Shown here piece after piece: positions 7,469-15,432 of a stretch of DNA of 64,000 nucleotides. Below the pieces are notes generated by a model, which saw only the letters and a list, made by a program, of their open reading frames with translations, made no database searches and had not been told where the DNA came from. The stretch is taken from NCBI RefSeq assembly GCF_000016065.1, contig NC_009092.1, forward strand, positions 1,984,001-2,048,000. Direction: 5' to 3'. Positions within the stretch are counted from its first letter, which is position 1. Each line of letters opens with the position of its first letter. This DNA comes from Shewanella loihica PV-4 (GTDB lineage Bacteria > Pseudomonadota > Gammaproteobacteria > Enterobacterales > Shewanellaceae). The translations under genes were made by a program, and so were the position numbers.

Positions 7469-8200
7469 CTATACCCCAACACCCACATTCAGATTCTCGA
7501 ACCAGTCGAGGAACTGCTTTACCTGAGGGCCGCGGAAGATCCTGCCGTGCTGAGGGCAGAGGTATTGAATATCCAGCTTACGCACCCGCTTTATCCAGTC
7601 ATTCTTGGCACGGTTTGATGGCATCCACCTCTGATGAAAGTAGGCCATCTTGGCGCAGTGTTGCTCGAAATCGTCCACATAAATATCGGCCTGGGGATCT
7701 TCCAGCGCCGCGCCGATATCGCCGCTCATTAAGACCTTAGTCACTGGGTCGTAAACATGAAAGTTACCCGAGGCATGCAGGTAGTGAGCGGGAATAAACT
7801 GCAGCTCAACTTGATCTAGGCTCACGCTGCCACCGTTGTCGGCGATGGGCTCGTAGCTGATGTTATTCATGCCGAAGTGGCGGATGAACCCCTCCCATAG
7901 CCAGGGTGAGTAGAGCTTGGCCTTGGGCAGGGTCTGATCCCACAAGCCGAGGGAGGAGATGATGTCCGGATCCTGATGAGAGGCAAACAGATGGGTCAGC
8001 TGGCTGAGAGGGATATGCTTGACTATGTTGGCCAGCATGGCCGCAAACAGCTCAATGCCACCGGGATCCATCAACAGGGCGTGATGGCTACTCACCACCA
8101 TGTATTGGTTGGTGTCGATGATCTTATCGGGTTTTTCGGGGTCGCGACCGAAGTAGAGCCATTTGTGGGTAGGGGTTTCGATGATCAGCTCACTCTTCAT
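7469..8200 (-). CDS. MBL-fold di-iron protein, ODP/FprA-like
   Basis: 243 residues from ATG 8200, chosen because AAGGAGTC precedes it; a longer frame lacks a ribosome site. It has a metallo-beta-lactamase fold of the flavodiiron/ODP subgroup: FASHQDPDIISSLGLW (HxDxD metal motif), then PAHYLHASGNFHVYD, LMSGDIGAAL and LCPQHGRIF supplying further His/Asp ligands. It lacks the flavodoxin domain of flavodiiron proteins. Stand-alone members include oxygen-binding di-iron sensors of chemotaxis (ODP of Treponema). It lies 40 bases downstream of a gene resembling a chemoreceptor signalling tip, so an O2 or iron sensing role is inferred; a hydrolase role is possible. Confidence 0.8.
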   Translation of the reverse strand: MKSELIIETPTHKWLYFGRDPEKPDKIIDTNQYMVVSSHHALLMDPGGIELFAAMLANIVKHIPLSQLTHLFASHQDPDIISSLGLWDQTLPKAKLYSPWLWEGFIRHFGMNNISYEPIADNGGSVSLDQVELQFIPAHYLHASGNFHVYDPVTKVLMSGDIGAALEDPQADIYVDDFEQHCAKMAYFHQRWMPSNRAKNDWIKRVRKLDIQYLCPQHGRIFRGPQVKQFLDWFENLNVGVGV

Positions 8201-8240
8201 GGTGCGACTCCTTGTCGTTAGCTTTTCGGTAAAAGGGGGA

Positions 8241-8858
8241 TCAGGGGGCAGTGTTGCCAAACAGGGTAATGGCATGGTCAACCCGGCGGCGGATCAACTG
8301 GGCCACATCATCCACCCGGTTGGCCACGTCGTTAAATATGGTCTGGTTGGCGGTATCGACCCGGCAGGCCTCGATGCGGCAGATGGAGGCCAGTATGTTG
8401 GCGGTGCGCAGGTTGCGTTTTAGCTCAAACAGCTGGTTTTCCATCTTGTCGATGAGGCGATCAAACTCCTGTTGTAACTTGCTGTGGTGGGCCTGGGTGG
8501 CGGCAACGGCTGGGTTGATGGTATCGCCATATGGCGCGCCATTGGCCTTGAGTTTCGCCTGCTGAAAATGATTGAGTGCGACTGCCGCACGGGCTGTTTC
8601 GGTGGCGAGACGACTGGCCTGGTGGGCCAGTTGGTTGATGTCGGTGGCCGCTTTCATAGTGTAGGAGGCCAGATCGTCGATAAAGCCGGTTAACGCCTTG
8701 AAACCGAGCGCCGCATTGCCCACCCGCGCCGAGGCTGCCTGGGCATTGCTGGCGGTGAGATTTATCTGTTTGCAGTAGCTAAGTGTCTGATTGAGCTCGG
8801 CGGCGACCACTGCCGCAATGACATGATATTGACTGATTTTCGGCGCGTGTTGTGTCAT
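8241..8858 (-). CDS. Soluble chemoreceptor-tip-like coiled-coil protein
   Basis: 205 residues from ATG 8858 (AGGAAG eight bases upstream). It has no membrane segment and is nearly all helical with Ala-rich heptads. Residues 30-80 (INLTASNAQAASARVG, LGFKALTGFIDDLASYT) align by eye with the hairpin tip of methyl-accepting chemotaxis proteins, whose usual form is LLALNAAVEAARAGE...GFAVVADEVRKLA. Key tip residues for CheA/CheW contact (the Glu of DEVRxLA and the Arg) are changed, so it may not couple to a kinase in the normal way. It is co-oriented with and just upstream of the di-iron ODP-like gene. No input domain is present. Confidence 0.6.
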   Translation of the reverse strand: MTQHAPKISQYHVIAAVVAAELNQTLSYCKQINLTASNAQAASARVGNAALGFKALTGFIDDLASYTMKAATDINQLAHQASRLATETARAAVALNHFQQAKLKANGAPYGDTINPAVAATQAHHSKLQQEFDRLIDKMENQLFELKRNLRTANILASICRIEACRVDTANQTIFNDVANRVDDVAQLIRRRVDHAITLFGNTAP

Positions 8859-8934
8859 TAGAACCACTTCCTATGTAGAACCAATCACAGTATAGTCGAG
8901 ATCACCCAATGCGAAAGTAACCTAGGAGAATGAA

Positions 8935-9438
8935 TTGCTTACCCTAGAAACAGAGCGTCTCGTCTTACGTGAAATGACAGTAAAAGACGCCCCCTTTATG
9001 CTGACCCTGCTCAACAGTCAGGGCTTTGTCGATAACATAGGCGATCGCGGCGTGCGCACCCTAGCGCAGGCTGAAAATCATCTCATCGAGGGGCCGATTA
9101 ACAGCTATCAGGAACATGGCTATGGCATGTACTGCATCGAACTCAGGCAAAGTGGCGAGCCAGTGGGCGTGGCCGGTCTGGTCAATCGCGAGCAGCTGCC
9201 CGGTATCGACCTTGGCTATGCACTGTTGCCGGAATTTTTAGGTAAAGGCTATGCGGTTGAGGCCAGCCGCGCCGTGCTTGCCCATGCTAAGGCGCTCAGG
9301 CTCAGCAGCCTGCTGGCCATAGTGAAAGAACGCAATGGCCCCTCGCGGGCACTGCTTGAGAAGCTCGGCTTCGAGTGTCAGGAGCTTATCGCCTGGGGCG
9401 AGGGCGACGAAGTATTACTTTACAAGATAACACTTTAA
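8935..9438 (+). CDS. GNAT-family N-acetyltransferase (RimJ/RimL type)
   Basis: 167 residues starting at TTG 8935 with AGGAG six bases ahead; no ATG is in frame. The opening LETERLVLREMTVKDAPFML is the RimJ/RimL signature, and LGYALLPEFLGKGYAVEASRAVLAHA (about residues 90-115) contains the acetyl-CoA pyrophosphate-binding Q/GxxGxG/A-like loop. The C-terminal SRALLEKLGFE is also typical. These enzymes acetylate amino groups of proteins or small molecules; the substrate is unknown. It is the first of three GNAT genes within 2 kb. Confidence 0.88.
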   Translation: MLTLETERLVLREMTVKDAPFMLTLLNSQGFVDNIGDRGVRTLAQAENHLIEGPINSYQEHGYGMYCIELRQSGEPVGVAGLVNREQLPGIDLGYALLPEFLGKGYAVEASRAVLAHAKALRLSSLLAIVKERNGPSRALLEKLGFECQELIAWGEGDEVLLYKITL

Positions 9439-9520
9439 TTAAATTGGCTATTTTGTTAGCGTGTGTATTAGCAATCTCGTGATCTAGCTTGTAAGCAAAC
9501 TTAGAAACTATCTGGTCACA

Positions 9521-9594
9521 GTCTTGTAAAAAGTAGTCTTGTAAAAAGTAGTCTTGTAAAAAGTAGTCTTGTAAAAAGCAGTCTTGTAAAAAGG
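9521..9594. repeat. Minisatellite: five tandem copies of a 15-bp unit
   Basis: The unit GTCTTGTAAAAAGTA is repeated at 9521, 9536, 9551, 9566 and 9581; the fourth copy has GCA at its end and the fifth is incomplete. It lies between two acetyltransferase genes with no ORF of note. Copy number could vary by slippage. Too regular and short, with no spacers, to be a CRISPR. Confidence 0.95.
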
Positions 9595-9685
9595 TCATCG
9601 CGAGTAAACAGGGCCGCAGGCTAGACAGGCAATTTCATCTATCGGTCATATGGCTTTGCTATAACAAACCCATTGGAGCATCAAC

Positions 9686-10291
9686 ATGAGTCAGGACGCA
9701 TTGAGAGGCTGTTTAAGTGGTGAGCGTGTGGTGTTAGAGCCGCTGCAGGAGGAGCATATTCCCGCCTTGTCCATCGCGGTCAGCGACGGCGAGCTGTGGA
9801 ACCTCTGGTACACCTCGGCGCCCCATCCCGATGAGATGAAGACCTATGTCGAGCAGGCTCTGGCCAGCGAGCAACGCGGTGAGGCCTTGGCCTTTGCCGT
9901 CAGAGACAGACATTCAGGTGAGATTGTCGGCTGTACCCGCCTGATGTCATGGGATCAGACCCACAGACGCATAGAGATAGGCCATACCTGGTATGCCAAG
10001 AGCGCCCAGCGCACCGGGGTCAACAGCGAGTGTAAACTCCTGCTGCTCACCTACGCCTTCGAGACCTTAGATGTGATTGCGGTGGAATTTCGCACCCACT
10101 GGCACAATCAGCGCTCGCGCGAGGCGATCACCCGCCTGGGAGCCAAGCAAGATGGCGTGCTGCGCAATCATCGCATTCTGAAAGACGGCACCATCAGAGA
10201 CACTGTGGTCTACTCAATCATCGCCTCAGAGTGGCCAAGCGTGAAGCAAAACCTTAAGTTTCGAATGCGTCAGTATCTAGAAAACCAATAA
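9686..10291 (+). CDS. GNAT-family N-acetyltransferase (RimJ/RimL type)
   Basis: 201 residues. SGERVVLEPLQEEHIPAL opens the domain; RIEIGHTWYAKSAQRTGVNSECKLLLL (about residues 92-118) covers the acetyl-CoA loop, and FRTHWHNQRSREAITRLGAKQDGVLRNH is typical of the RimL-like subgroup that acetylates protein N-termini or small amines. GGAG eight bases before ATG 9686 supports the start. Nothing nearby reveals a substrate. It is separated from the first GNAT gene by the 15-bp minisatellite, so it has its own promoter or is read through. Confidence 0.88.
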   Translation: MSQDALRGCLSGERVVLEPLQEEHIPALSIAVSDGELWNLWYTSAPHPDEMKTYVEQALASEQRGEALAFAVRDRHSGEIVGCTRLMSWDQTHRRIEIGHTWYAKSAQRTGVNSECKLLLLTYAFETLDVIAVEFRTHWHNQRSREAITRLGAKQDGVLRNHRILKDGTIRDTVVYSIIASEWPSVKQNLKFRMRQYLENQ

Positions 10292-10317
10292 GTTAACCAT
10301 AATATCAGGGAGGATAA

Positions 10318-10770
10318 ATGTCGGGAGAATTACGCAGGGCAAGCTTGGAAGATGCGGCCGTTGTCGCGGGCCTGTTTAACGAATATCGTCAGTTCTATGG
10401 TCAGGCGAGCGATATTGACCTGGCCAACAAGTTTATCAATGCCCGCCTGGCGCGCAAGGATGCGGTGATCTTCTTGATGTTAGATGCCCAGGGCAATGGC
10501 CTGGGCTTTTGCCAGCTCTATCCTAGTTTCAGCTCTATCCATGCCCGCGCCAACCTTATCCTGAGCGACCTCTATGTCACCCAGCATGCCCGCTGCGTCG
10601 GGGTAGGGCGGCGATTGATGACGACCGCCATCGATTATGCCAAGGCCAAGGGGATTGCCTCGATCTTTCTCGAAACCCATAAAGATAACCATCAGGCCCA
10701 GGCCCTGTATGAGTCGCTCGGCTTCCAGCTGGAGCAAGAATTTTTAGGCTATAACCTTGATATTCAGTGA
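10318..10770 (+). CDS. GNAT-family N-acetyltransferase
   Basis: 150 residues, a compact GNAT. LRRASLEDAAVVAGLFNEYRQFYGQ opens the fold; LSDLYVTQHARCVGVGRRLM (about residues 82-101) is the acetyl-CoA-binding motif A, and LETHKDNHQAQALYESLGF the C-terminal motif B. It is closer to general amine/amino-acid acetyltransferases than to the RimL types upstream, so the three neighbours are not simple duplicates. GGGAGG precedes the ATG. The substrate is unknown. Confidence 0.88.
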   Translation: MSGELRRASLEDAAVVAGLFNEYRQFYGQASDIDLANKFINARLARKDAVIFLMLDAQGNGLGFCQLYPSFSSIHARANLILSDLYVTQHARCVGVGRRLMTTAIDYAKAKGIASIFLETHKDNHQAQALYESLGFQLEQEFLGYNLDIQ

Positions 10771-10817
10771 CATCTAAAGTAGAAATGGTTCAAACTCATT
10801 GCTCAAGGACAGTATTG

Positions 10818-11216
10818 ATGCGCAAGACTCTCACACTTTCGCTATTCGCCCTCATGGCCAATAGCGCCGTTGCCGCCCCCTCAGAAGCCGAATTGGCATT
10901 TAACAAGGAGGTGCTGGAGTGCGCCGCCTATTACCAAATCGCCTCAGAGACCATTTCAGGCATGAATGCGCCGCAGATGAAACCAGTGGGCGAAAGGCTT
11001 AAGCAGTCTGGCGAAGATGCCGTGACGCTGGCGAAGAAGTATCAGGACGCCGACAAGGTAGAGCAGCAGCTAGCGGCAACCGTTGCCGAGCAGAAGGCCA
11101 GCCTGCCGAGCAACCACAACCTGGGTAGCCTGATGAACCGTTACAAGGGCCCTTGTCAGAAACTGATGGCTAACCCGCAGGAGCGTCTGGACTACTGGAT
11201 CATGGCGACCATGTAA
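10818..11216 (+). CDS. Small secreted protein of unknown function
   Basis: 132 residues from ATG 10818 (AAGGA nine bases upstream); a longer frame begins inside the preceding gene and is less likely. A clear signal peptide (MRKTLTLSLFALMANSAVAA) is cleaved near residue 20. The mature part is helical, with two Cys (VLECAAYY and KGPCQKLM), and may form a small four-helix periplasmic protein. No family was recognised. It is followed by a strong terminator, so it probably ends the acetyltransferase transcript. Confidence 0.8.
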   Translation: MRKTLTLSLFALMANSAVAAPSEAELAFNKEVLECAAYYQIASETISGMNAPQMKPVGERLKQSGEDAVTLAKKYQDADKVEQQLAATVAEQKASLPSNHNLGSLMNRYKGPCQKLMANPQERLDYWIMATM

Positions 11217-11247
11217 GCGCCTCTGTCACAGACAAAATTTCAAGAAA

Positions 11248-11272
11248 AGAGTGCGCCAGCGCACTCTTTTTC
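11248..11272 (+). terminator. Rho-independent terminator
   Basis: AGAGTGCG / CGCACTCT stem (11248-11267) with a CAG-type loop, then TTTTTC. It lies 31 bases after the small secreted protein gene. Confidence 0.93.
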
Positions 11273-11351
11273 GATCATGCATGAAACAGGGAATCGACTA
11301 GACTGGTCTAGGTAGGAGTGATCTTTACTCGCCCGTTTTCATGGAGACTCG

Positions 11352-11741
11352 ATGAACATCTATTTTCTCATCGCCGGCATCATCGCCATCTTGACCTGCG
11401 TCGGCCATTTTACCCTGGGGAAAAAACGTTTCTTAACCCCTATGCTTGAGGCGGATTTCGACCCCATTGCCAAATCTGTCATGCACTGCGTATTTCACTA
11501 CATCTCGGTATTTCTGGTGCTCTCGGCGCTGGTGCTGTTGGCCTGTTCCTTCTCCATGGTGTCAAACATGCAAAGCTATGGGCTGCTGCTGTTTATCGCG
11601 CTGAACTTCGTGCTGTTTGCGGTCTGGCAGATCTACATAGGATACTTTGCCGAGATGAAGGGCGCATTTCGCTCCCTGTTTCAGTGGATCTTCTTCGCCC
11701 TGGTGAGCGCCTTTACCCTGGCGGGGATTTTTCTGGGCTAA
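11352..11741 (+). CDS. Small inner-membrane protein of unknown function
   Basis: 129 residues with four predicted membrane helices: residues about 2-20, 45-68, 72-92 and 105-128. A polar stretch after helix 1 (TLGKKRFLTPMLEADFDP) and CVFHYISVFLVL in helix 2 are reminiscent of small uncharacterised proteobacterial membrane proteins. GGAGACTCG precedes the ATG. No catalytic motif or named family was recognised, and it is a single-gene unit after a terminator. Confidence 0.75.
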   Translation: MNIYFLIAGIIAILTCVGHFTLGKKRFLTPMLEADFDPIAKSVMHCVFHYISVFLVLSALVLLACSFSMVSNMQSYGLLLFIALNFVLFAVWQIYIGYFAEMKGAFRSLFQWIFFALVSAFTLAGIFLG

Positions 11742-12064
11742 TTCTGAGAGTGCATCTGGGAGAGAGCTAAGGTTTAAAACTAGAGTTTAGAGCTAAGGTT
11801 TAGAGCTAAGGTTTAAAACTTAGATTTAGAACTAGGGTTTAGAACTGGGGTTTAGAACTGGGGTTTAGAACTGAGTTTGGCGCTAACTATGAACTGGCCT
11901 ATGAATCTGGCTTTTAATCCAACAGCAGACATCTTGGGGTGACTCTGGCATGCGCCGCGGGGTGAAAGTGTCGTCCCAAGATGTAATGGCAAGGTGCAAA
12001 CTTAGCGCATGTTAGGCTGAGGTTGTTCACCCTAGGTTTGTCGCTTTAAATTCTTAACTTGAGT
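11742..12064. other. Non-coding stretch with 13-bp repeats
   Basis: No supported gene lies here. The left third is the 13-bp tandem repeat described separately. The rest shows no ORF with a ribosome site, no RNA motif and no strong terminator. Confidence 0.7.
11767..11870. repeat. Minisatellite: eight tandem copies of a 13-bp unit
   Basis: Eight consecutive 13-base units of the form CTRRGGTTTARAA run from 11767 to 11870, and a partial ninth follows. The last two full copies are identical (CTGGGGTTTAGAA), the earlier ones have diverged, which suggests expansion from the right end. It lies just after the small membrane protein gene. Confidence 0.95.
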
Positions 12065-12301
12065 TTATTCGCCCAGTGGCTCACTTGGCTCATAGCAAGA
12101 GTTGCTTGCCTGGCAATCAGTGGCCTGGCTGCTGAGATAGTTAGCGTTCAGCGGCGGCTCATCATTTTTAAAGCTGGTCCACTCGCTCTTGATGGTCGAC
12201 AGCCAGCCACCTTCTTCCTCCGCACCCAAATAGTTGGATACGTCGACAAAGGTCAGCCAGAAGGCATAGGCCACGATGGAATAAATTGTAAAGCGGAACA
12301 T
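12065..12301 (-). CDS. Small membrane-anchored protein of unknown function
   Basis: 78 residues from ATG 12301, with AGGG eight bases upstream; a GTG three codons earlier is possible. One N-terminal hydrophobic segment (FRFTIYSIVAYAFWLTFV) is followed by an acidic soluble tail (GAEEEGGWLSTIKSEW) with two Cys near the end (TDCQASNSCYEP). It could be a single-pass or signal-anchored periplasmic protein with a disulfide. No family recognised. Codon use fits a real gene, but support is modest. Confidence 0.55.
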   Translation of the reverse strand: MFRFTIYSIVAYAFWLTFVDVSNYLGAEEEGGWLSTIKSEWTSFKNDEPPLNANYLSSQATDCQASNSCYEPSEPLGE

Positions 12302-13075
12302 GATTTTCACCCTGGTGTCACTAAATTAGAAACGCACTATACGCCGCTTTTTTTAGGAAATAAACTGTCAATGTTTTGCCGCTTTTTAGTGTATTGCTCT
12401 GCTGTGTAACCATTTGTATTTAATGGTTTAAAATTTATTAAGTGCTTGCTTATGTATGTAAAAATGACGCTGTCATTTTATTAGCAAAGGATCTATTTTT
12501 TGACTCTGTTTGAATGGGAAGTGGGGGAGTTGGCATTGTTTTTGATTAGAGGTTTGAAGGTTGAGGTGGGGTTTGTTGGTGGTGAATTAGTGAGCGACTT
12601 CTGCGCTCATTTCGTTAATTGTTAGTTCAGCGTATGCCGGTATTCGTGTCTACACAGTGGATTTGAAGGTTGTACCTTCAGCGGAACTAACGCCTGCCCG
12701 GCCGGTGTCGTACATGGAAGCAGCAATGTCCTGAACAGAGGGATGTGAACATAGGAATGCGAAAGAGCAGAAGTGTACATATGTTGCAATTTTGTTTTCA
12801 TTGGCGGTGAATTCGTGGTATTCAGTTTGCCTGTGTTCCAAGGTTATGCGGTTGTCCTTGATGAAATCCAAGGATAACTCTGTATTTCGCACATTTATTA
12901 TCAATCAAATTATTGACTTACACTGGGGCTTTTTAGTTAGTCGCACAAAAGGAACTTGGATTGACTCATTTTTTGGCAAAAAAAGGCCATTTGTGGAAAT
13001 GGTCAAATTAATCCTTCCTTGCCGATGCTGAATCGTTACAACGCCCAGGAAAAAGGAAGATCAAGGGGAAACCGA
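12302..13075. other. AT-rich stretch without a supported gene
   Basis: This is about 770 bases, clearly more AT-rich than the core genes. Short frames exist on both strands (for example 12650-12904 minus, 12792-13031 plus) but have poor starts, no ribosome sites and no recognisable product. A T-rich run and TTTAAAATTTATTAAG near 12430 could hold promoters. It may be the left edge of acquired DNA. Confidence 0.5.
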
Positions 13076-14575
13076 ATGTCTTTATCACCAGCTTTTCTAA
13101 GCCGGATCCATCGTCTGTACACAGGGGTGACGAATTTCGCCCATTCATCGAAACCGGCATTCATAGTGCTGGCCTGCTCCATGGGCGCACTGCAGGGCTG
13201 TGACGGTAGTGAAAACGCTCCGACTGCGCGACTGACGGCAATGGAATCGTCTAACGTGCCCGGCCGAATGGAACTCGATGGTAGTTTTTCTGTTGCAGGC
13301 GGTGAGAGAAAGCTGGTTGCTCATACTTACACGGTAAAAAACCTGGATACGGGCGAAACCGTCTATGGGCCGGTTACCATTGAGGGTGGGCCTAACCGGG
13401 GGCCGCTGAAAGTCCACCCCTACGCCGATACCGCCTCAACCAATGGTGTCAAAGACGTTTCGGGGAACTACCAGGCGACGCTCACCGTCATGGACGATGT
13501 GGGCCAGATGCACACCGCAGTGACAAATTTCGAACTGGGTGGAGCGGTTTCGTACGCTATCGAGGACTGCGATGCAACCTGTTCTCTTGCCCCCGGCAAT
13601 TCAAACCAGGTGGTTTGCAGCCTAAATACCAGCTGTAATCAAGCGGTTTTCTGGACCAACATTGCAACCCAGGCAAGTCTCCTCAACAGCGCCATAGACG
13701 AGAATACAACCTTATGGATACAGGCAATCGGCGCCGGAGGAGGTAACGGCACTAACAATTCAGTAGGCGGCGGGTCGGGAGAAGGTGGCAAAGGAGGCTT
13801 TGCCCAGATGGTAACCACAGGCACCGAGTATGGAAATATTTTCGGAAATGCGATTTTCTACTACTACTTGGGGCAAGCGGGAAGTCATGATAGCAGCGGA
13901 GGGGCCGGAGGCGCTGCCACGATCGTGACAAGCTTTGAGCCGGACGGCTCCCTGCCGCACAACGAGATAGTTCTGATCGCCGGCGGCGGTGGTGGCGGCG
14001 GCGAGGGCAGCGCCTTCTACAGCGGTTCTATGCAAGGCGGCGGCGGTGGCAACGGCGGCTTCGCGTATTCAAGCCAGGTTGGCAAATCGGCAACCGGCGT
14101 AGGCGCAAACGCGTTTTACGATGGCCTGCCTTCTTTAGATGGGTCTTGGTTCACCAATACCAACGGCATGGGCGGGGGCGGAACCGATTGTACGGAAGGC
14201 GTGGCCTGCGGGGGCGATGGCCATAACGGCGGCTATCAGGGATTCGGCGGTGCGTCGGGAGGTTCGGGTTCCGAAGGTTCAAAGGGCTGGATAAACGGTG
14301 GCCCCAATCTGGCGGTCAATGCCGGCAAAGGTGGTGAGGGCGGCAACCCGGCCACCTGCGGCGGGGGCGGCGGTGGCGGCTATGGTGGCGGCGGCAGCGG
14401 TACCGTATATGGCACGGACGCTTCTGGCGGGGACGATTACCGATGCTATGGTGGTGGCGGTGGCGGTAGTTACGCGATGCCTTCAACCAGGACGGACAGC
14501 AAGGCCCCGACTTCCTATGCAGGAAACTCCGGAAACGGTGAAGTGCTTTTCATCTTCAACACCGATCCCTCATAG
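13076..14575 (+). CDS. Glycine-rich lipoprotein with polyglycine domain
   Basis: 499 residues from ATG 13076 (AAGGGG seven bases upstream). A lipoprotein signal ends at ALQGC near residue 42, followed by SENAPTA and a beta-rich domain (FSVAGGERKLVAHTYTVKN, GNYQATLTVMDDVGQ) like PKD/Ig repeats. From about residue 215 it is very Gly-rich, with runs GGGGGGGEGS, GGGGGNGGF, GGGGGGGYGGGGSG and GGGGGGSYAMPS, ending SGNGEVLFIF. The tail resembles the glycine-rich domain (ALK/LTK type) that forms polyglycine-II helices. An outer-surface adhesive or structural role is inferred. The region has distinct base use from the AT-rich DNA around it. Confidence 0.75.
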   Translation: MSLSPAFLSRIHRLYTGVTNFAHSSKPAFIVLACSMGALQGCDGSENAPTARLTAMESSNVPGRMELDGSFSVAGGERKLVAHTYTVKNLDTGETVYGPVTIEGGPNRGPLKVHPYADTASTNGVKDVSGNYQATLTVMDDVGQMHTAVTNFELGGAVSYAIEDCDATCSLAPGNSNQVVCSLNTSCNQAVFWTNIATQASLLNSAIDENTTLWIQAIGAGGGNGTNNSVGGGSGEGGKGGFAQMVTTGTEYGNIFGNAIFYYYLGQAGSHDSSGGAGGAATIVTSFEPDGSLPHNEIVLIAGGGGGGGEGSAFYSGSMQGGGGGNGGFAYSSQVGKSATGVGANAFYDGLPSLDGSWFTNTNGMGGGGTDCTEGVACGGDGHNGGYQGFGGASGGSGSEGSKGWINGGPNLAVNAGKGGEGGNPATCGGGGGGGYGGGGSGTVYGTDASGGDDYRCYGGGGGGSYAMPSTRTDSKAPTSYAGNSGNGEVLFIFNTDPS

Positions 14576-14673
14576 AAGGTGCCTGATACGTGCTGGCTTG
14601 AAAAACATCAAGACCAGCAAGTCGACTAAAGTCGTTTGAGTCATTTGTCAAAAAGCAACTAACAAATATGAAT

Positions 14674-14698
14674 AAGTGTCGCGTAGCCGACACTTTAT
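14674..14698 (+). terminator. Possible terminator after the glycine-rich gene
   Basis: AAGTGTCG and CGACACTT arms around GTAGC, then TATTT. The T-tract is interrupted and the hairpin is 100 bases after the stop, so this is a moderate call. Confidence 0.5.
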
Positions 14699-15065
14699 TT
14701 GCCTGCTTAACAAGCCCGTCGCTTTAATAGGTAAATTGCTCGGATGCGCACAGGAAGGAGGATCGCCCGCCACTGTTCGACAGGCGAACGCCGCCATGAA
14801 GCCTATGAGCCAATGCTCTCGAATAACAAAGTCGTCTGCTTGCTTTTCCCCAATTTTAAGTTACCGAAGCAGACTGTTTCCATAGCAATCCCTAACTCGA
14901 TACTGTTTAAATGCTTTAGAGCGACTACTTTAAACCGATAATGCCCCGTTACGAGTTAGCGTCAGCATATTGCTCAATGCAGCGGTCATCTCTTTGTAAT
15001 ACATTTTCTAATTTCGTTTTGTTGATTGCCCCCACGTTACAGAGCAGTGTTTTTCATGGTAGCTG

Positions 15066-15432
15066 TCACTTTTCGCTCAAATAATAAGCTGCATTTATTA
15101 CGTCATCTGCGGATGCCTTATCAGGGTTTAACATTGCTGGGCCAACAGCTTAACAATGTCTAACGTATTTGGACCAACGCTTGGGCTTTCTTGCCTTGGC
15201 CGGTTCGAGAATGTTCTTTCGATTGGCTAAGATATCGCTATCTTGCAGGGCATGACGTTGTGCTGATGAGAAAAGTTATGCCTGCTATGTTTATGCTCAT
15301 AGCTATAGCACTTCATATACCTCTCAACTCATTTCCTTACAGCAGCTAAACTGCTAAGACCTGACTTTGGCCACTGCGGACGGTATTTTAAGGTCTTAAA
15401 TAATGACTCTGAATAGGGATTGCCGTTACTCA
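15066..15432 (-). pseudogene. Decayed IS3-family transposase (OrfB C-terminal half)
   Basis: On the minus strand from about 15432 down, the translation gives PRVSNGNPYSESLFKTLK then YRPQWP, the conserved C-terminal integrase-core block of IS3-family OrfB (normally RPRVSNDNPYSE.LFKT.KY). It then continues as VERYMKCYSYEHKHSRHNF after an in-frame stop, and, after a frame change, RWSKYVRHC, stop, AVGPAMLNPDKA, ending at TGA 15066. The tail RW...MLNP is also IS3-like. At least two stops and one frameshift make it non-functional. The sequence above 15432 no longer matches, so the N-terminal half is gone or replaced. Confidence 0.8.

Noticed and set aside
7346..7618. 90-codon frame after the nitroreductase
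   Set aside because: It begins at the terminator stem and runs antisense into the di-iron protein gene.
9521..9594. Possible CRISPR array
   Set aside because: The 15-bp units are directly adjacent, with no spacers, and no cas gene is near.
12650..12904. 84-codon minus-strand frame in the AT-rich gap
   Set aside because: TTG start, no ribosome site, no recognisable domain.
14298..14639. 113-codon frame rich in Ala/Val overlapping the glycine-rich gene
   Set aside because: Out-of-frame reading of GGC-rich repeats.
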